Positions 42,850 to 55,368 of a stretch of DNA of 64,000 bases are shown piece by piece (position 1 is the first letter of the stretch; each line of letters starts with the position of its first letter). The stretch comes from Tetrapyrgos nigripes (Eukaryota > Basidiomycota > Agaricomycetes > Agaricales > Campanellaceae). Location of the stretch: the NCBI GenBank assembly GCA_013368315.1, contig JAACJM010000330.1, forward strand, positions 1 through 64,000, in the 5' to 3' direction. Under the pieces are notes generated by a model. That model searched no databases, was not told where the DNA came from, and saw nothing but the letters and a program-made list of their open reading frames with translations. Made by a program: the position numbers and the translations under genes.

Positions 42850-45800
42850 GTATGCTCCTACTTTTATATTTTCGACTTCTGCATTTTCTTCAAATCATTT
42901 TATCATTGCAGTCTGTCTTCATTTCCCTGATCGTGAACCCATTTGTACTCATGCTTTAGTTGATTCGGGTGCCACTGTTTCTTGTATCTCTGATTCTTTT
43001 TCTTCTTGGCACTCTCTTTCCCGGCGTCTCAAGGACATTCCTGTACCTATCATGGCGGTTGATAACCATCCTATCGCTTCTGGTCTCATCACCCAGGAAG
43101 TTATTTCTGGGATTCAGGTTGGATCTCATAACGAGGTTCTTCCTTTTGCAGTTGTTTCGGTTTCTTTTCCAGTTATTCTTGGTCTTGATTGGCTTTGTTG
43201 CCATAACCCCGATATTAATTGGCATTTGAATTCTCTTTCCTTAAATTACTGTAATTTGACCCCAGTTTCTCCTTCTAAAGTCTATGCGAAAGGCTTTGGT
43301 CTCTCACATGGTCAGACTATCAACACCACCAGCGTCGGACTAGGCTTTGGTCTACTCTCTTTGCCCATTCTCTCTCCTCTTCATGCCTCTATTTCTCCTT
43401 CTGTTTCTCCTTCTGTTTCTACTTCAGATTGTACTACCATTTTGGATTTGGATTCTACTTCTATTTCGAAATCTTCTCCGCGTTTGTACACCATAATGGC
43501 TTCGGAAATTCTACTTCTACTAAATACACTACTCCAACGCAAGCGTCGTTTAGCATTCCCGACAACCCGGATATCAAGATACTAAATTCATGTCGTTTCT
43601 TTCAACAATCCAAGGGTTGCCGAGTTGCGTATCTGCGATTCTTTGACTCTTCCTCCCCTCACTTCATCAATTCCCTCACTCCTCCTACTGTCCCTGAATC
43701 TACACCTCCCCCTCCTGAACCTCCTCCCCCTCCTATTGGCCACAATCCTCTCACCGACCCAGACGAAGACTTCTCGTCATACGTGCCGCCGCACTACCAT
43801 TCCTATCTCGACTCCATATTCAAAGTTTCCGATTTTGATCATCTTCCAGAACACCATCCTAACGACATCGAAATTGAACTCGAGGAAGGAAAGGTACCAC
43901 CATTTGCGCGCATGTATCGTCTTACTGAGCAGGAAAGGCAGGCAACTGCTGAGTACGTTCACAACAACTTGTGTCGTGGTCATATCCGCTCATCATCTTC
44001 CCCTGCCGGTGCTTCCATCCTATTCATTTGGAAAAAGACTGGAGAAATCTGTCTTTGCGTCGACTACCGTGGGCTAAACGCCATTACAAAGAAAAACTGA
44101 TATCCATTACTACTGGTTGATGATCTCATTGACCGTGTGTGTGGCTGTACCGTCTTTTCCATCATCGACCTCAAATCTGCCTACGCTCATCTTTGTGTTC
44201 GCGAAGGTGACGAATGGAAAACAGCTTTTCGCACTCATCTCGGTCTTTTCAAACATCTCATAGTTCCCTATGGTCTCTCGAATGCTCCCGCTGCCTGGCA
44301 ATCATTTATACAGGAGGTTCTCTCCGATGTCATCGACATCTGCTGTGTCGTCTATCTTGACGATATTCTGGTGTTTTCTCGTTCCCCAGAGGAACATCAG
44401 GAGCATGTGAAGATGGTTCTCAATCATCTAGCCAAAGCTACATTGTATGCCAACCCCAAGAAATGCGAGTTTGACTGTTCAGAAGTCGAATTTCTTGGCT
44501 ACATCATTAGCGCCGACGGACTCAAAATGAACCCGAATAAGTTATCCACCATCGTCGATTGGCCCGAGCCCACTACTCTGAAGCAGTTACAATCATTCCT
44601 CGGATTCACCAACTTCTACCGGCGATTTATTCATAACTATTCCCGTATTTCGCTTCCCTTGACAGCTCTCACACGTAAATCAACATCATTCCACTTTAAC
44701 GACTCTACCAAAGCCGCTTTTTCCCAGCTCAAGAGTCTATTCATGTCTGCACCCATTCTTAAACACTTTAATCCCCTTAACCCCATCACTCTTTCCACCG
44801 ACGCCTCTGACTTTGCCATCTCCTCCGTTCTCCAACAACCAGACTCCGACGGTCATCTCCATCCTGTTGCTTACTTCTCTCGCAAACTCGCTCCATCTGA
44901 AATCAACTACGACATACACAACAAAGAACTCCTTGCTATCATCGACTCTTTTAAAGAATTTTGACATTGGCTCTCAGGATCTTCCTTCCCTATCAAAGTC
45001 ACTTGCGACCACAAGAACCTCAACTTCTCAATCGTCAACAAGCGCGTTGGGCTATGTTTCTTTCCGAGTTTGACTTTCAGCTGCATTGGGAGCCAGGAGT
45101 TGGTAATGTTGCGGATGCTGCTTCGAGAAGAGCAGATTTTGTACTGTCTTTGGAGGATGAAGTTAAATCAGCCCAGCTACGTATCGTTCTATCCTCTTAT
45201 CACACCCATCCATTATTCCATGATGATGCAGATGCGACATCTTCGCATTCTCATTCTCTGAGTTCCTTATCCACCATCGACGCATTTTCTACCATTACCT
45301 TGGATAACTCTCACTTACTGGATCAGTTCCTTTCAGCATTCAAGGAGGATACCGAGTGGAGAAAAGCCATTGCACTTGGTGATTCTTCATTCAAACTTCA
45401 CAACGATCTCGTATTCCACAATAACTGACTCTACGTTCCCCAATCCCTTCTCGTCACGACAGCGTCATCTCAGGCCACCCTGGTCGTACCCGAACTCTAT
45501 TCCTTGTTTCCCGAGATTATTCTTGGCCAGGAATGATGACTTACATCCGTCGTTACGTCCAAGCTTGTGACACTTGGTCTCGTATCAAAGCCCCTCATCA
45601 CAAACCATTTGGTTTGCTCCAGCCTCTCTCCATTCCACACTGTCCTTGGCAAGCGATTACCATGGATTTCATCGTCAAACTTCCTGAGTCTCACGGCTAC
45701 GACTCAATTCTAGTCGTATGTGATAGGTTAACACACACTGCCCACTTCATTCCGTGTCGAGAATCCATGACTGCATCTGACCTTGCATGGCTCTTTTTAG

Positions 45801-46961
45801 ACCGTATCTTTCGTCTTCATGGTCTTCCCCAATCCATCGTTTCTGATCGCAGTTCTCTCTTCATTTCCAATTTCTGGACAGCTCTACTTTCACATCTTTC
45901 CATCGACTCAAAAACCTCCACCGCTTACCACGCTCAAACCGACGGTCTCACAGAACGTACCAACAAACGCTAGAAGCTTATCTTCGGGCTTATGTTTCCT
46001 ACCACCAAGACGACTGGATCAACTACATTCCATTAGCAGAATTTGCTTTCAACAACCACGAAAGCACTTCTTTGCCAACCTCGGATATCATCCAACATTC
46101 GAGCCCACTCTCACTACCCTTTCCACTGTTCCCGCTGCCGATGACCTCGCTAATCGCCTCCAAATAATTCATTCGGAACTCAAGGCCGAACTTCATCACG
46201 CGCAGGAACTTCAATCAAAGTATTATGACAAACGCCACACATCACAACCGGACTTCAAGGAAGGACAACTTGTATGGCTTCTCTGTCGCAACATCTGTTC
46301 CACTCGACCTTCCAACAAGCTAGATCATCGTCACCTCGGCCCTTTCCCTATCATCAAAAAAGTTCACCAACGTGTCTTCCTTCTTCAACTTCCAATGTAC
46401 CTTTCTTGACTCTACCCCGTGTTCAATGTCTCGCTTCTTGAACCTTATCACGACCTGTCTGAATTTCACCCTCCATCAGACCCTGTACCCATCACTCTTC
46501 CTGACGACTCTCCTGTAATTCATTCCATTCGTGACGTTTGCAAGATCGGTCAATGCTACAATTACCTTTGCCGATTCAAGGACGCCTCAGAAGATGACGA
46601 CACATGGATGCCCCTCACCGAAATCTCTTCTCAGTACAACCATCTCATTGAAAGGTACCATCGCACTCATTCATGCGCACCACGACCTCACGATTTCACA
46701 ATTACTAAATCTTTTAACACCGAACACATTATTAATGACTCTACGACTTCAGATGACTCTTCCTCTTCTTCCACCACACCTTCATCAGCTGGTCCCACCA
46801 TTCCTTCCGATCCCATTCCTAACTTCGTTCCACGCCCACCTACCCTGGTCAATAAAACTGTTAGCCCCAAAACAAAATACACCCCTCCCGTTCACGCTGT
46901 CACTCGCTCTGGTCGAAAGATTACTCCCCCCGATAAGTTAGATCCAATTATTAGAAAGTAG
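42850..46961 (+). pseudogene. Pol of element Y: protease, RT, RNase H, integrase, chromodomain-like end
   Basis: Protease: LVDSGATVSC (about 42,957) and VILGLDWL. RT: FARMYRLTEQERQ, a TGA at 44,098 before YPLLLVDDLI, FSIIDLKSAY and VVYLDDILVF (YLDD at 44,353). RNase H: ITLSTDASDFAISSVL. A TGA at 44,962 lies in KEF*HWL. Integrase: the HHCC region reads ACDTW, with the last Cys lost; catalytic blocks MDFIVKLPES, IVSDRSSLF and AQTDGLTERTN keep D, D and E. Stops also lie at 45,426 and 46,408, and a one-base loss at about 45,970. The end (YNYLCRFKDASEDDDTWMPL) is chromodomain-like. At least four stops sit where CGA (Arg) is expected. The copy is dead but young. Confidence 0.88.
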
Positions 46962-47121
46962 TTTTTCTATTCCGAGTAGCGGCAACTTTTCCTGCGACCT
47001 CGGTTTTTCCCACTGGGTTTTCTGGGCCAGGTTTTTTAATGTCTCTCTACTGCGGCCTTTCATTGTACTTAGTGACATTTTTTTCTCTCTCTCATTGATT
47101 TTTAGCTAAAAGAGGGGGTAA

Positions 47122-47362
47122 TGTAATGATCAACCCCTCCTCTTTACTCACTCTCCTTATCCACTTACTCCACTATCCTCAGTGCATTAGACACTCCTCA
47201 CTCCTTAGACTCTTCCCTGTTTCTCTTTCCCTATCTTACTACTCCTTTAGTATTAAGTATATATACTTGTACATTTCGTAATATTCTTTAGTCTAATCAA
47301 CTATTATTTCTCTTCTAAAGTCGTCTATCTAAGTCTTACTAGGGTTGGCCAGCACCCTTACA
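47122..47362 (+). repeat. 3' LTR of element Y
   Basis: TGTAATGATC to ACCCTTACA, 241 bp, with TATATATAC (47,258) and the 11-mer AGTCTAATCAA (47,290). It is preceded by a polypurine tract and followed by CTACA. Confidence 0.92.
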
Positions 47363-48052
47363 CTACAGGTCTGTTCCTGGGACAATCATTTGTAAAGCAG
47401 CACCAGATCCAAACCTATCCCCTAGATATCTACAACCAAGCAGGCCATATAGATCAGTTCTGCCGGCTAGCTATGACAGCAGATAGACAGGAGGCATGGC
47501 CAGATTTTCTGGTTACGGACTTAGGCAGAGAAGATGTCATCCTGGGTCTTCCCTGGTTGTGTAAGATGAACCCACAGATTGACTGGATGAGTGGCCAACT
47601 GCAAATCCCTATAGCACTGCCCCCATCAGTGGAAGAGGTTCCCAATCAGGATCAGTTCATTGCTACCAATTTTGGACCAACCCCAAGGGGAAATGCCATT
47701 CTAGAAGGCGCAGAGTCCGAATTAACCCAGTTGATTCCTCAGGGAACACATGCACCCACAGGCTACAAGGCACTCCTGGAAGAAAGCAGGGATCCTTGCT
47801 GACACTGGAGAAGAAGTCTGGTGTGCTGCAGGGTTCACTTGCAAACTGTTTGAGGAGATAGTCCCTCCTCAATATCGGGATTATTCTCAGGTCTTCTCTG
47901 AAGCTGAGTCAGAACACCTTTCTGCACACAAACCCTGGGATCATGCTATTAAACTGGTATCTGGAGCACCTGCTACCCTACGAACCAAGATCTACCTGAT
48001 GTCCATCAATGAACAGCAGGAACTCAATCAATTCCTTGACAAGAATGTCCGC
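47363..48052 (+). pseudogene. Gypsy element X, right part: end of protease and start of RT
   Basis: This continues the frame cut at 39,522: TGLFLGQSFVKQHQI, FLVTDLGREDVILGLPWLCK and MNPQIDWMSGQLQI are the protease end. After a frame change near 47,800 come VPPQYRDYSQVFSEAESEHL, HKPWDHAIKL and GAPATLRTKIYLMS, the N-terminal blocks of gypsy RT. It stops abruptly at 48,052, where the LTR of element Z begins. Confidence 0.85.
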
Positions 48053-49698
48053 TGATACGCCATACAAAATCACAGTATACATACTTGGATTTTGGTTCAT
48101 AATATCAGTTTTGACGTTCTTTTAAGGGAATAAGAGGACTAGGGTGAGCCCTGAACTGCTAGTTAATACCTAGCGGGACTAAGAAAACAACGGTACAATA
48201 ATATTAAGTGCTCATTCTAAGTACTATGATAGATATGTACGAGTTGGGAGTTATAATAGCAGACCCACCAAATGATAAAGATAGTCTATAAAGGCTTTTG
48301 AATCCTATTATAACGGCTAGAACTGCTAGCGTGATCCAAAGGGGCAGTGAAATGCGAGGTAGCCCCTATTCACAGGCATAGGAACATGTAAGCAACACAA
48401 TCCTCAGCCGAAAGGTTGCTCGGAGAAGACAGCGCTAAGATTGGACATGTAGACAATCACACTAGGTCTAGATCTATGTATCGGTAAAACCCATAGTACT
48501 AAAACGGCTTCGAGGGAATCTTAAGTATCTGTAAAAGGTACATATGGACAAAAGTAGGACAAAGTATATATGTACGGGATCCCAGAGAGTTCAGCTATCC
48601 ATCGGTACAGAGGGGATAGTGGACGGGCATCTCTACACAGAGATATGAGGGACAGAAGCACTAAGTCGCAATACATCTGAATGATCAGAATACAACACAA
48701 ACAGGTAATGTTATTTCTGGATAAGGATAAATCCGTCAGTAATCGTCTAGCTAGCTAGGTGTTGAAAGCATTGAGGAAGGAATAAGTATGCAAACGGGAC
48801 TGCAGAAGAGCTGGACTTGTATGTAGGACTCAGTAGTAGACTGCTGGCAATACATAGAACACGAATAAAGCAAGATCGGAGAAAAAGGGAAGGGGGAACT
48901 GAACAGAATAAAGAAACTATGAGAAAACCCTACGCCCCTAGTGTAAGGACACGTATGAAGGACCTGGCAGTCATAAGTGGAGTGTTCTGAGTAATATTTA
49001 GATAATATTGCACAGTTTCTGTATACTCTAATAAGCAAGTCTTTACTTACGAAGAAATAGGTAGACCTCGCTAGCAGACTGTTCAATTTGTTTTATATTT
49101 TCTCTACATACCTTTTAGCAGACCTTGAAAAGAAATAGGTAACTGTATAGTTGTAGCTGTGAGTAGTATAAAAGGACCAGATATTACAAGTAGCTACCCA
49201 AGCCACCTACTGTAGCAATAGTAGAGGACGTGAAACACAGACTAAAGCTTCTAAACAAACTTAACTGCACTCGCTACGAGTATAAACATTGTGTTGGAGA
49301 TAATAGAGTTTTAAAATTGAACATCTTTGGGGTTATAACTGTGATCTTTGTGTTGACCTTCTGGTCTATTAAGTGTTGATTTTAAGGCAACTGTGGCATA
49401 CAAGTGTTTGCTTTTAGGGACTAGTTGATCCCCTTGGTGTTAAACTTGTGTTTACTGTGTCGTGCGCTAAGTGCCAACTTCATTGAAAAACCCCGATCAA
49501 AAGTACTTATAGTACAAGTAAAACTGGGAGTTTGAGTACTCTGACTACTTATAGTACAAGTAAAACTGGGAGTTTGAGTACTCTGACTACTTATAGTACA
49601 AGTAAAACTGGGAGTTTGAGTACTCTGACTACTCGGAACACTCGTCTCATTGTGTTTGGGTGCAGTTCCTAGTGCTTAATTACAAAAACCACCTATTA
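48053..49698 (+). repeat. 5' LTR of element Z (about 1.65 kb)
   Basis: The start TGATACGCCATACAAAATCA is shared with 63,421 (TGATATGCCATAC...), and similarity runs for about 235 bp until the 3' copy breaks. The end is set at ACCTATTA (49,698), where similarity with the fragment at 11,346-11,888 stops. A primer-binding site was not recognised. The LTR holds a 42-bp triplication at 49,505-49,630. Confidence 0.75.
49505..49630. repeat. 42-bp unit triplicated in the LTR
   Basis: Three perfect copies of ACTTATAGTACAAGTAAAAC + TGGGAGTTTGAGTACTCTGA + CT. The related fragment at 11,758-11,800 has one copy. The unit is absent from the truncated 3' LTR part, so it cannot be dated. Confidence 0.95.
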
Positions 49699-49986
49699 TA
49701 CTAGAGCCAGACACTGCCAGGGTGTTCCATTTCTCAGTTTAACCTACTACTATAAGCACACTCAAGCTAGCGCTCACAATCAAAAGCTGTCGGAGCTCAG
49801 AGGTCTTGAAAAAGACAATCAGTTACTCCATGTAAGCAAATACTGGAAGCCTGATACAGATCCTTCCAGTAGAAAACTCCCTAAACAGAGGAACATCCAA
49901 GTTTTGTTGTCAACGTCTAGTTCTGCTAGGCCCCTGTTTACAATCCATACCCTACAAAACCTCCAGCGAGAGAAAAGGCGAGAGAA

Positions 49987-51590
49987 TTGACCAGAAAGGC
50001 AGCAGAAAAGAAGCCAAAGGACAAACCCCAGAGACCTAGTTTAACAGGAACAGTTGGACCTTCGGAAACCGCTAGCTACCTTCAAGGAACTCTTTCTCCT
50101 CTCTCACCACTAGACGAAATCCATTTAGAGAATTTCTACACCCCACCAATGAATATAGATATAATGGCGGAAGATACGAGAGTACAGACTAGCGTACCTG
50201 GTCTAAAAGTGTTGCCTGCAGTGTTGAGATCAATCCAGAAGGATAAACTACCAAAACCCAAAAAGATGGTGCCTTCCTTTGACAAAGAAGAGCCAGAATT
50301 ACTTGAAAGGTACTTTGCTGAGTTGGAGAGTCTTTTCGAAGACAACAACATCGATCTTGATGAAGCAAAGATCCTCCTAGCAATGAAGTACATGGAGTAT
50401 TGGACTCAGATGTGTCATGAAGAAGATGTGACAGAAACTTTCAAAAGCAAGCTAAGGGATTGTTATCTGGAATCTGTAGCTGGCAGATTCAGAAGCATGG
50501 ATCAACTCAAGGAGATCTGTGCTAAGTACACTGGAATCGTTGTAGGACAGCGGGAACGCCTTTATGCGTATGTCAGGGAATTTAAGCTCGAGATCAAGAA
50601 GCTTATGCCCAAAGATGGATCCCATATCATATTGAACAAAGAAGCAGTTTCCTACTTCGTTAACGCTTTAGACGAGAGCTTGAGGACGGCGTTGGTCCTC
50701 TTCTTCTGAGGATTGAAGAAGGTGATAAAAAGAGTAATATGGAAGATCCTTTTCCATTGGAAATAATTATCCAAGCTGCCAGAAGTGCATGTCAAACACA
50801 CATTGCAAGTCTGACTAGCATAGGGATAGGAAAAGCAGTGAGGAAAACAGAACCTACTGCGCCATAACTAAGAAAGTTGTGGATAATCAGCTAGCGGATT
50901 CTTGCCTAGCACCAATTAAAGGTGAATCTAGCAGCGATGAATGGATGACACGAATGTCAGCAACGACTGATGCGAGATAGCAGAAAAGTTGGACCAGAAT
51001 ACAACGGTCTTGACAAGCATCGCTAAGCTCCTCATGAACCAAAATCAATATCAATCTAGGGCTAATGCTAGCAGACAGTCGGGTGGCTACAACAATAGAG
51101 GTTTCAATAACAATAGTTATACAAGCCAACCTCTGAGATACGGGTCGAACTTAAATCAGACTGAACGCAAGTGTTTCTTCTGTGGAAGTCCAGATTATCT
51201 GTTACCTGACTGTGATATCCAGATGAGCTTCTTTGAAAAAGGATGGATCATCAAGAATAGCTATGGGAACGTTCGCATGAAAGATGGAAGTACCCTGCCA
51301 AAAGTCAATGATGGTGATATGGAGACCAAAGCTCAAAAGATTGAGAAGGTCGCTAAGGAGAAAGGTTGGGTGAAGAAAGTGCTGTTTGCCTCTGAAGCAG
51401 AAGCTATGGAAGCTTATGGTGAAGGAAATATTACTCTCAGTACCTTTATAGGGAAATTATCTACGAATTATCTACAATGGTCTTGACCATAGATCAGAAA
51501 CATAAAGTGCTAGAAGAGAAGCAAGAAGAAGCTGAGTCACATCACAAAGATGATATGGATCTAATCCAGAAAAAGCTTGAAATGCTCCTG
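49987..51590 (+). pseudogene. Gag of element Z
   Basis: 49,987-50,709 reads a capsid-like domain (MVPSFDKEEPELLERYFAEL, LAMKYMEYWTQM, YAYVREFKLEIKKLMPK, ALDESLRTALVL). A frameshift ends it near 50,695. The frame resumes at about 50,989 with a Gln/Asn/Tyr-rich linker and a zinc-knuckle remnant ERKCFFCGSPDYLLPDC, where Tyr replaces the His. Then comes YLLPDCDIQMSFFEKGWIIK and NVRMKDGSTLPK, the conserved block after the knuckle in this family. The copy is broken by frameshifts at several points. Confidence 0.75.
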
Positions 51591-51613
51591 GCGGGAAACT
51601 GAAGACTCCAAGG

Positions 51614-53498
51614 ATGGGGTCTGAAGACAAATCAGTGTTGCAGTTTGTCGCTAACTGGGATAAGACCCCTGAGGAGGGAAAGCAGACTCGGATGAGGCCA
51701 TATGTTGAAATACCGACTATTATGAAAAGGAAAGAAAAAGCAGAGATTTATAAACCTCCACAAAAGAGAAATGAGAGACCAACGGAGACAGATGAATCAG
51801 AGTCTTCGTCGAGCACAGAAAAAGGGAAATCAAAAGAAATGACTACCCCCAATAGAAATGTGGCAGATGCTAGGCCATTTGATAGGAATATACCCATAAA
51901 TTGGGAAAGATTGGCTGGTAACAATCCACCTGAGGACCCAAAACCTATTGAGAAGCCAATGGTAACCAAGCCTAAAGCTAGGCTAGTGGAGCACCCATTG
52001 TTGGACGAAGTAGTGGATTCAAGAGAACCTCTAATGTTGACGGGAATAGAAGAAAAGATAGTTGATCAAATCATTCATGGAGAAGTTTCAATGCTATAAG
52101 TCTTAAACAGAGACTTAGTAATTTAAATGTGAAGCCCAGAATAAGAAGGAAGAAGGTTAATGTCAACCAGCAATTGCAAGTAGATGGCTTAGATCTCGGG
52201 GAGGAAGTATACTTCGCTGTAGAGGACCTAGCACAGCCTACAATGCACGTCTATGTACAAGGAAAGGGTAGGCTGCCCCCTAACGTGATTGTTCATAAAG
52301 ACGTAGTTGAACAGTTCTTGAAGGAGAGGCCTGAAGAAAGAGGGAAAAAGATTATTATTGTGGCAAGACCCTCTGATGATCTTAGGGTAACCTATCCCTT
52401 GATCATCAAACCAGATGGTAGAATGTATTATGGACAATGGATCACAGATCATCTCCATGGATACCAGAGTAGCTACGGGTCTTACCTCTACCAGAGGCCT
52501 AGCAAGAAATGTTGGCTGTTGCTTTGGTGACTTAAAAATCTTCTTACAAATTCATATCATGGACAATTGTCCTTATGAAGTACTTATGGGACGACCGTTT
52601 GATGTCTTGTGTGAAACGACGGTACAGAACATGCGAGATGGGAACCAGTTCATCACTCTACACGATCTGAACTCCAATCACAGGTGTACGATACCTATGT
52701 ATCCCAGAGGTCAGAAGCCACAAATTCTACCTCTGCCAGAAGAGAAGTTTGTAGATGCTGAAACTGGAGAAGAAGTACCTGTACCCGCTAGAGGGAATGA
52801 TGATGATGAGAAGGGTGAAGCAAAAGAGGTGGATCAAGAATCCTCAAATTTTCAAGGGTTCTTGATGAACTGTTAGAGTCACAGGGAGAGGTGGCCCTGT
52901 CCTTTGATTATAATGATAAAGGAGAAATATTTATTGCAGGATTCTCCGCTGCTAGAAACAGGAGTTTCACAAAGGAAGAATTAACAGAAGCATATGTCTA
53001 TGCTTCGATGGATGGTATAAAGAAGAAGGATAAGAAAGTATCCTGCTTCAACAGTATAAAGCTCAGAAAGGAGTTAAGAATCCCACTGTGCTCAACGCTA
53101 ACATGTTCAGAGCTCAAGCATTGTCTCCAAACTGCGATGTGAAAAATGGGCATCCTAGTGGGGCAACAGATGAGGATGAGCCTGACGTTAAGAGTGCTTT
53201 TGGGAAATATAAACCTGTAGCGCTTAAAGTGAAACTGGTAAAAACGGAGTTACCTCCTGAATACAGGATTATGAGGAATATAACGGGAGATCCGCTAAAG
53301 GATATACTGAAGTTACCTACTAATCCACTGGAGTTCACCCCTGGTGAGTGTTATACTGAGGAAAGAAAGAAAGTAATTGATGAGAATCACCCAGAAGAGC
53401 GAAAGCTTATGCACATATTTATGAAGTTGCAGGAGTTAGGGTTCGCTTGGAAGACCGAAGAAGCTGGTAACTTTAAGGTAGAATTCTTTCCACCTTAA
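51614..53498 (+). pseudogene. Linker and protease region of element Z
   Basis: 51,614-52,099 is an acidic, Lys-rich linker (KRKEKAEIYKPPQKR, DESESSSSTEKGKSKE). In 52,415-52,876 VECIMDNGSQIISMD and PYEVLMGRPFDVL are the flap and core of the retropepsin-like protease (catalytic Asp of D-x-G kept). 53,088-53,498 (VALKVKLVKTELPPEYRIMR, NPLEFTPGECYTEERKK) is the segment before RT. Frames change between the blocks. Confidence 0.7.
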
Positions 53499-53504
53499 AG
53501 CTAG

Positions 53505-55368
53505 CGGTAACTCCGCATGTTCCTTGGGTAGAGAAGAACTTCCCAATTCCGCCAGGAAAATATCAGGAGATATGTGAACTTATCAAGGAAAAGATAGCTG
53601 CTGGAATGTATGAGCCATGCAACAGTAGCTACCGGGGAAAATGGTTTTGTGTTCTTAAGAAGGATGGTTGAGTCAGAATAGTACATAGTCTGGAACCCCT
53701 GAATAAAGTAACTATTCAACATTTGGGTGTGCCACTGGCAACCACTGATGTCGCTAGGGAATTTATGGGCAGAGCATGCCTCGGGACACTAGAAATCTTT
53801 GTCAGCTACGATCATCGATACATTGATGAGTCCTCGAGAGATATGACTGCATTCCAAATGCCCTTTGGACTTCATCGACTGGTTAAATTACTGATAGGTT
53901 GGACTAATTCAGTCCTGATTTTCCACGATGATGTTACTTATATTCTCAAGGAGAAGATGCCTCATGTCACTATTCCTTACGTAGACAATGTGCCCATCAA
54001 GGGACCGCCGTCGAGATACGAAACTAAGGATGGGGGCTATGAGACAATACCAGCAAATCCTGGGATCACTTCCAAAATTTGAATTGAGTAGTGCAACGCA
54101 TGAAGTATGCTGGTGGGACCTTCTCTGGGAAGAAAACGTTCCTCTGTAGTCCAGAAGCTAAGATAGTTGGTCATATATGTACTTATGAAGGTCGAGAACT
54201 GGATGAAGAAAAAGTGGAAGTAATTAAGACATGGCCTGTGCCAAAGGACCTTAGCGAGCTTAGGAGTTTCTTAGGTACTGTGGGTATTCTTAGGATGTAC
54301 GTGAAAGATTATGGCGCTATAGCAGTACTGTTATATGAACTTACTGGGAATGTACCTTGGCATTGGGGACCAGAACAAGAGAATGCTTTCGAAATGGTCA
54401 AAGCTGCTATATGCAGTGCACCAGTGTTAAAGGCAATGAACTATGCTAGCGAAAAAGGCATAATCTTGTCAGTGGACACTTCATACATAGCAGTGGGATA
54501 TTACTTATATCAAGGGAATGAGAATTATATTTACTTTGGGTCGATACCTTTGAATCCAAGGGAGAAACGATTCTCACAGCCAAAACAAGAACTTTATGGT
54601 CTCAAGTGAGCTCTGGAAGACTCGTTCTACTATACTTATGGATGTAGGGACCTCCACGTTCACACAGATGCTAGCTACATTAAGGGAATGTTGGATAATC
54701 CTAGTAGTGGTCCTAATGCAACTATTAACAGGTGGATCGAAGAAATCTGCAAATACCAATTTGAGCTAGTACATGTAAAAGGAAAAACTCATGTCCTAGT
54801 GGATGGTTTATCCCGATGGGCTCCAAATGAAGGTGAGGAGTATCAGAAGCCGATTCTGAAAGTAGATGAAGATACAGAGGAAGAGGACAATGAGCTACCT
54901 CTATGCTTCAGTATGGGAGAAGGAGAAACTGAGGAACCCTATGATTTCGAGGAGTTTAAGCACTTAATCGATTATAGGGGAGGCTATTTTAATGGCTTAG
55001 CGGTTGGAGAAGAAGAAGTAGAGGATGAGATTCAAGAGGAATTAGATCACAAAAACGTCTGCTCGCTAGCGAGGACAAGGTTCGCAGAAAGTATTGGGGT
55101 AAAATCGATGAGAGAATCGGAAGAGATCGCTAACCCGCCTCTCCAACAACTAGCACATGTTATCATGGCACCACCAGATAGTGCGGAATGGTCAAAACAA
55201 CACCAAACTAAAGAAGCTAAAGAGTTTGACATTATGATTCCTCAAATTATTGAATACTTAAAGGACCCTATGGGTTCCTCGTTGAAAGAACTTAGTGTAA
55301 AAGCTAAGAGAAAGGTTATAAAAAGAGCTACACATTTCTTTGTTAATGAAGAAGGAAGATTGTACTGA
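53505..55368 (+). pseudogene. RT and RNase H of element Z
   Basis: Blocks in order: FPIPPGKYQEICELIKEKIA, GKWFCVLKKDG then TGA and VRIVHSLEPLN, FQMPFGLHRL, GWTNSVLIFHDDVTYIL, PYVDNVPIKGP (the YxDD box is YVDN), RMKYAGGTFSGKKTFLCSPE, VVGHICTYEG, DLSELRSFLGTVGI, WHWGPEQENAFEMVKAAI, ILSVDTSYIAVGYYLYQ, RFSQPKQELYGLK, TGA, ALEDSF and HVHTDASYIKGML. The DN box and three in-frame TGA codons (53,652, 54,607 and 55,366) mean it is inactive. The TGA codons stand where Arg or a similar residue is expected. Confidence 0.85.

Larger units (their letters stand above)
39523..47362 (+). mobile_element. Ty3/gypsy LTR retrotransposon Y, full length
   Basis: LTRs start TGTAATGATC and end ACCCTTACA. The 5' copy is 39,523-39,626 plus 41,256-41,358, split by a Tc1 transposon. 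The 3' copy is 47,122-47,362 (241 bp). They differ by two indels of about 16-18 bp and few substitutions, so the insertion is young. The 5-bp duplication CTACA flanks it, and it sits inside the protease gene of element X. The internal order is gag, protease, RT, RNase H, integrase and a chromodomain-like end, which is chromovirus order. A polypurine tract AAAAGAGGGGGTAA precedes the 3' LTR. TTGATTAGACT (41,361-41,371), 2 bases after the 5' LTR, is complementary to AGTCTAATCAA in the LTR, which predicts Tf1-type self-priming. Confidence 0.92.
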
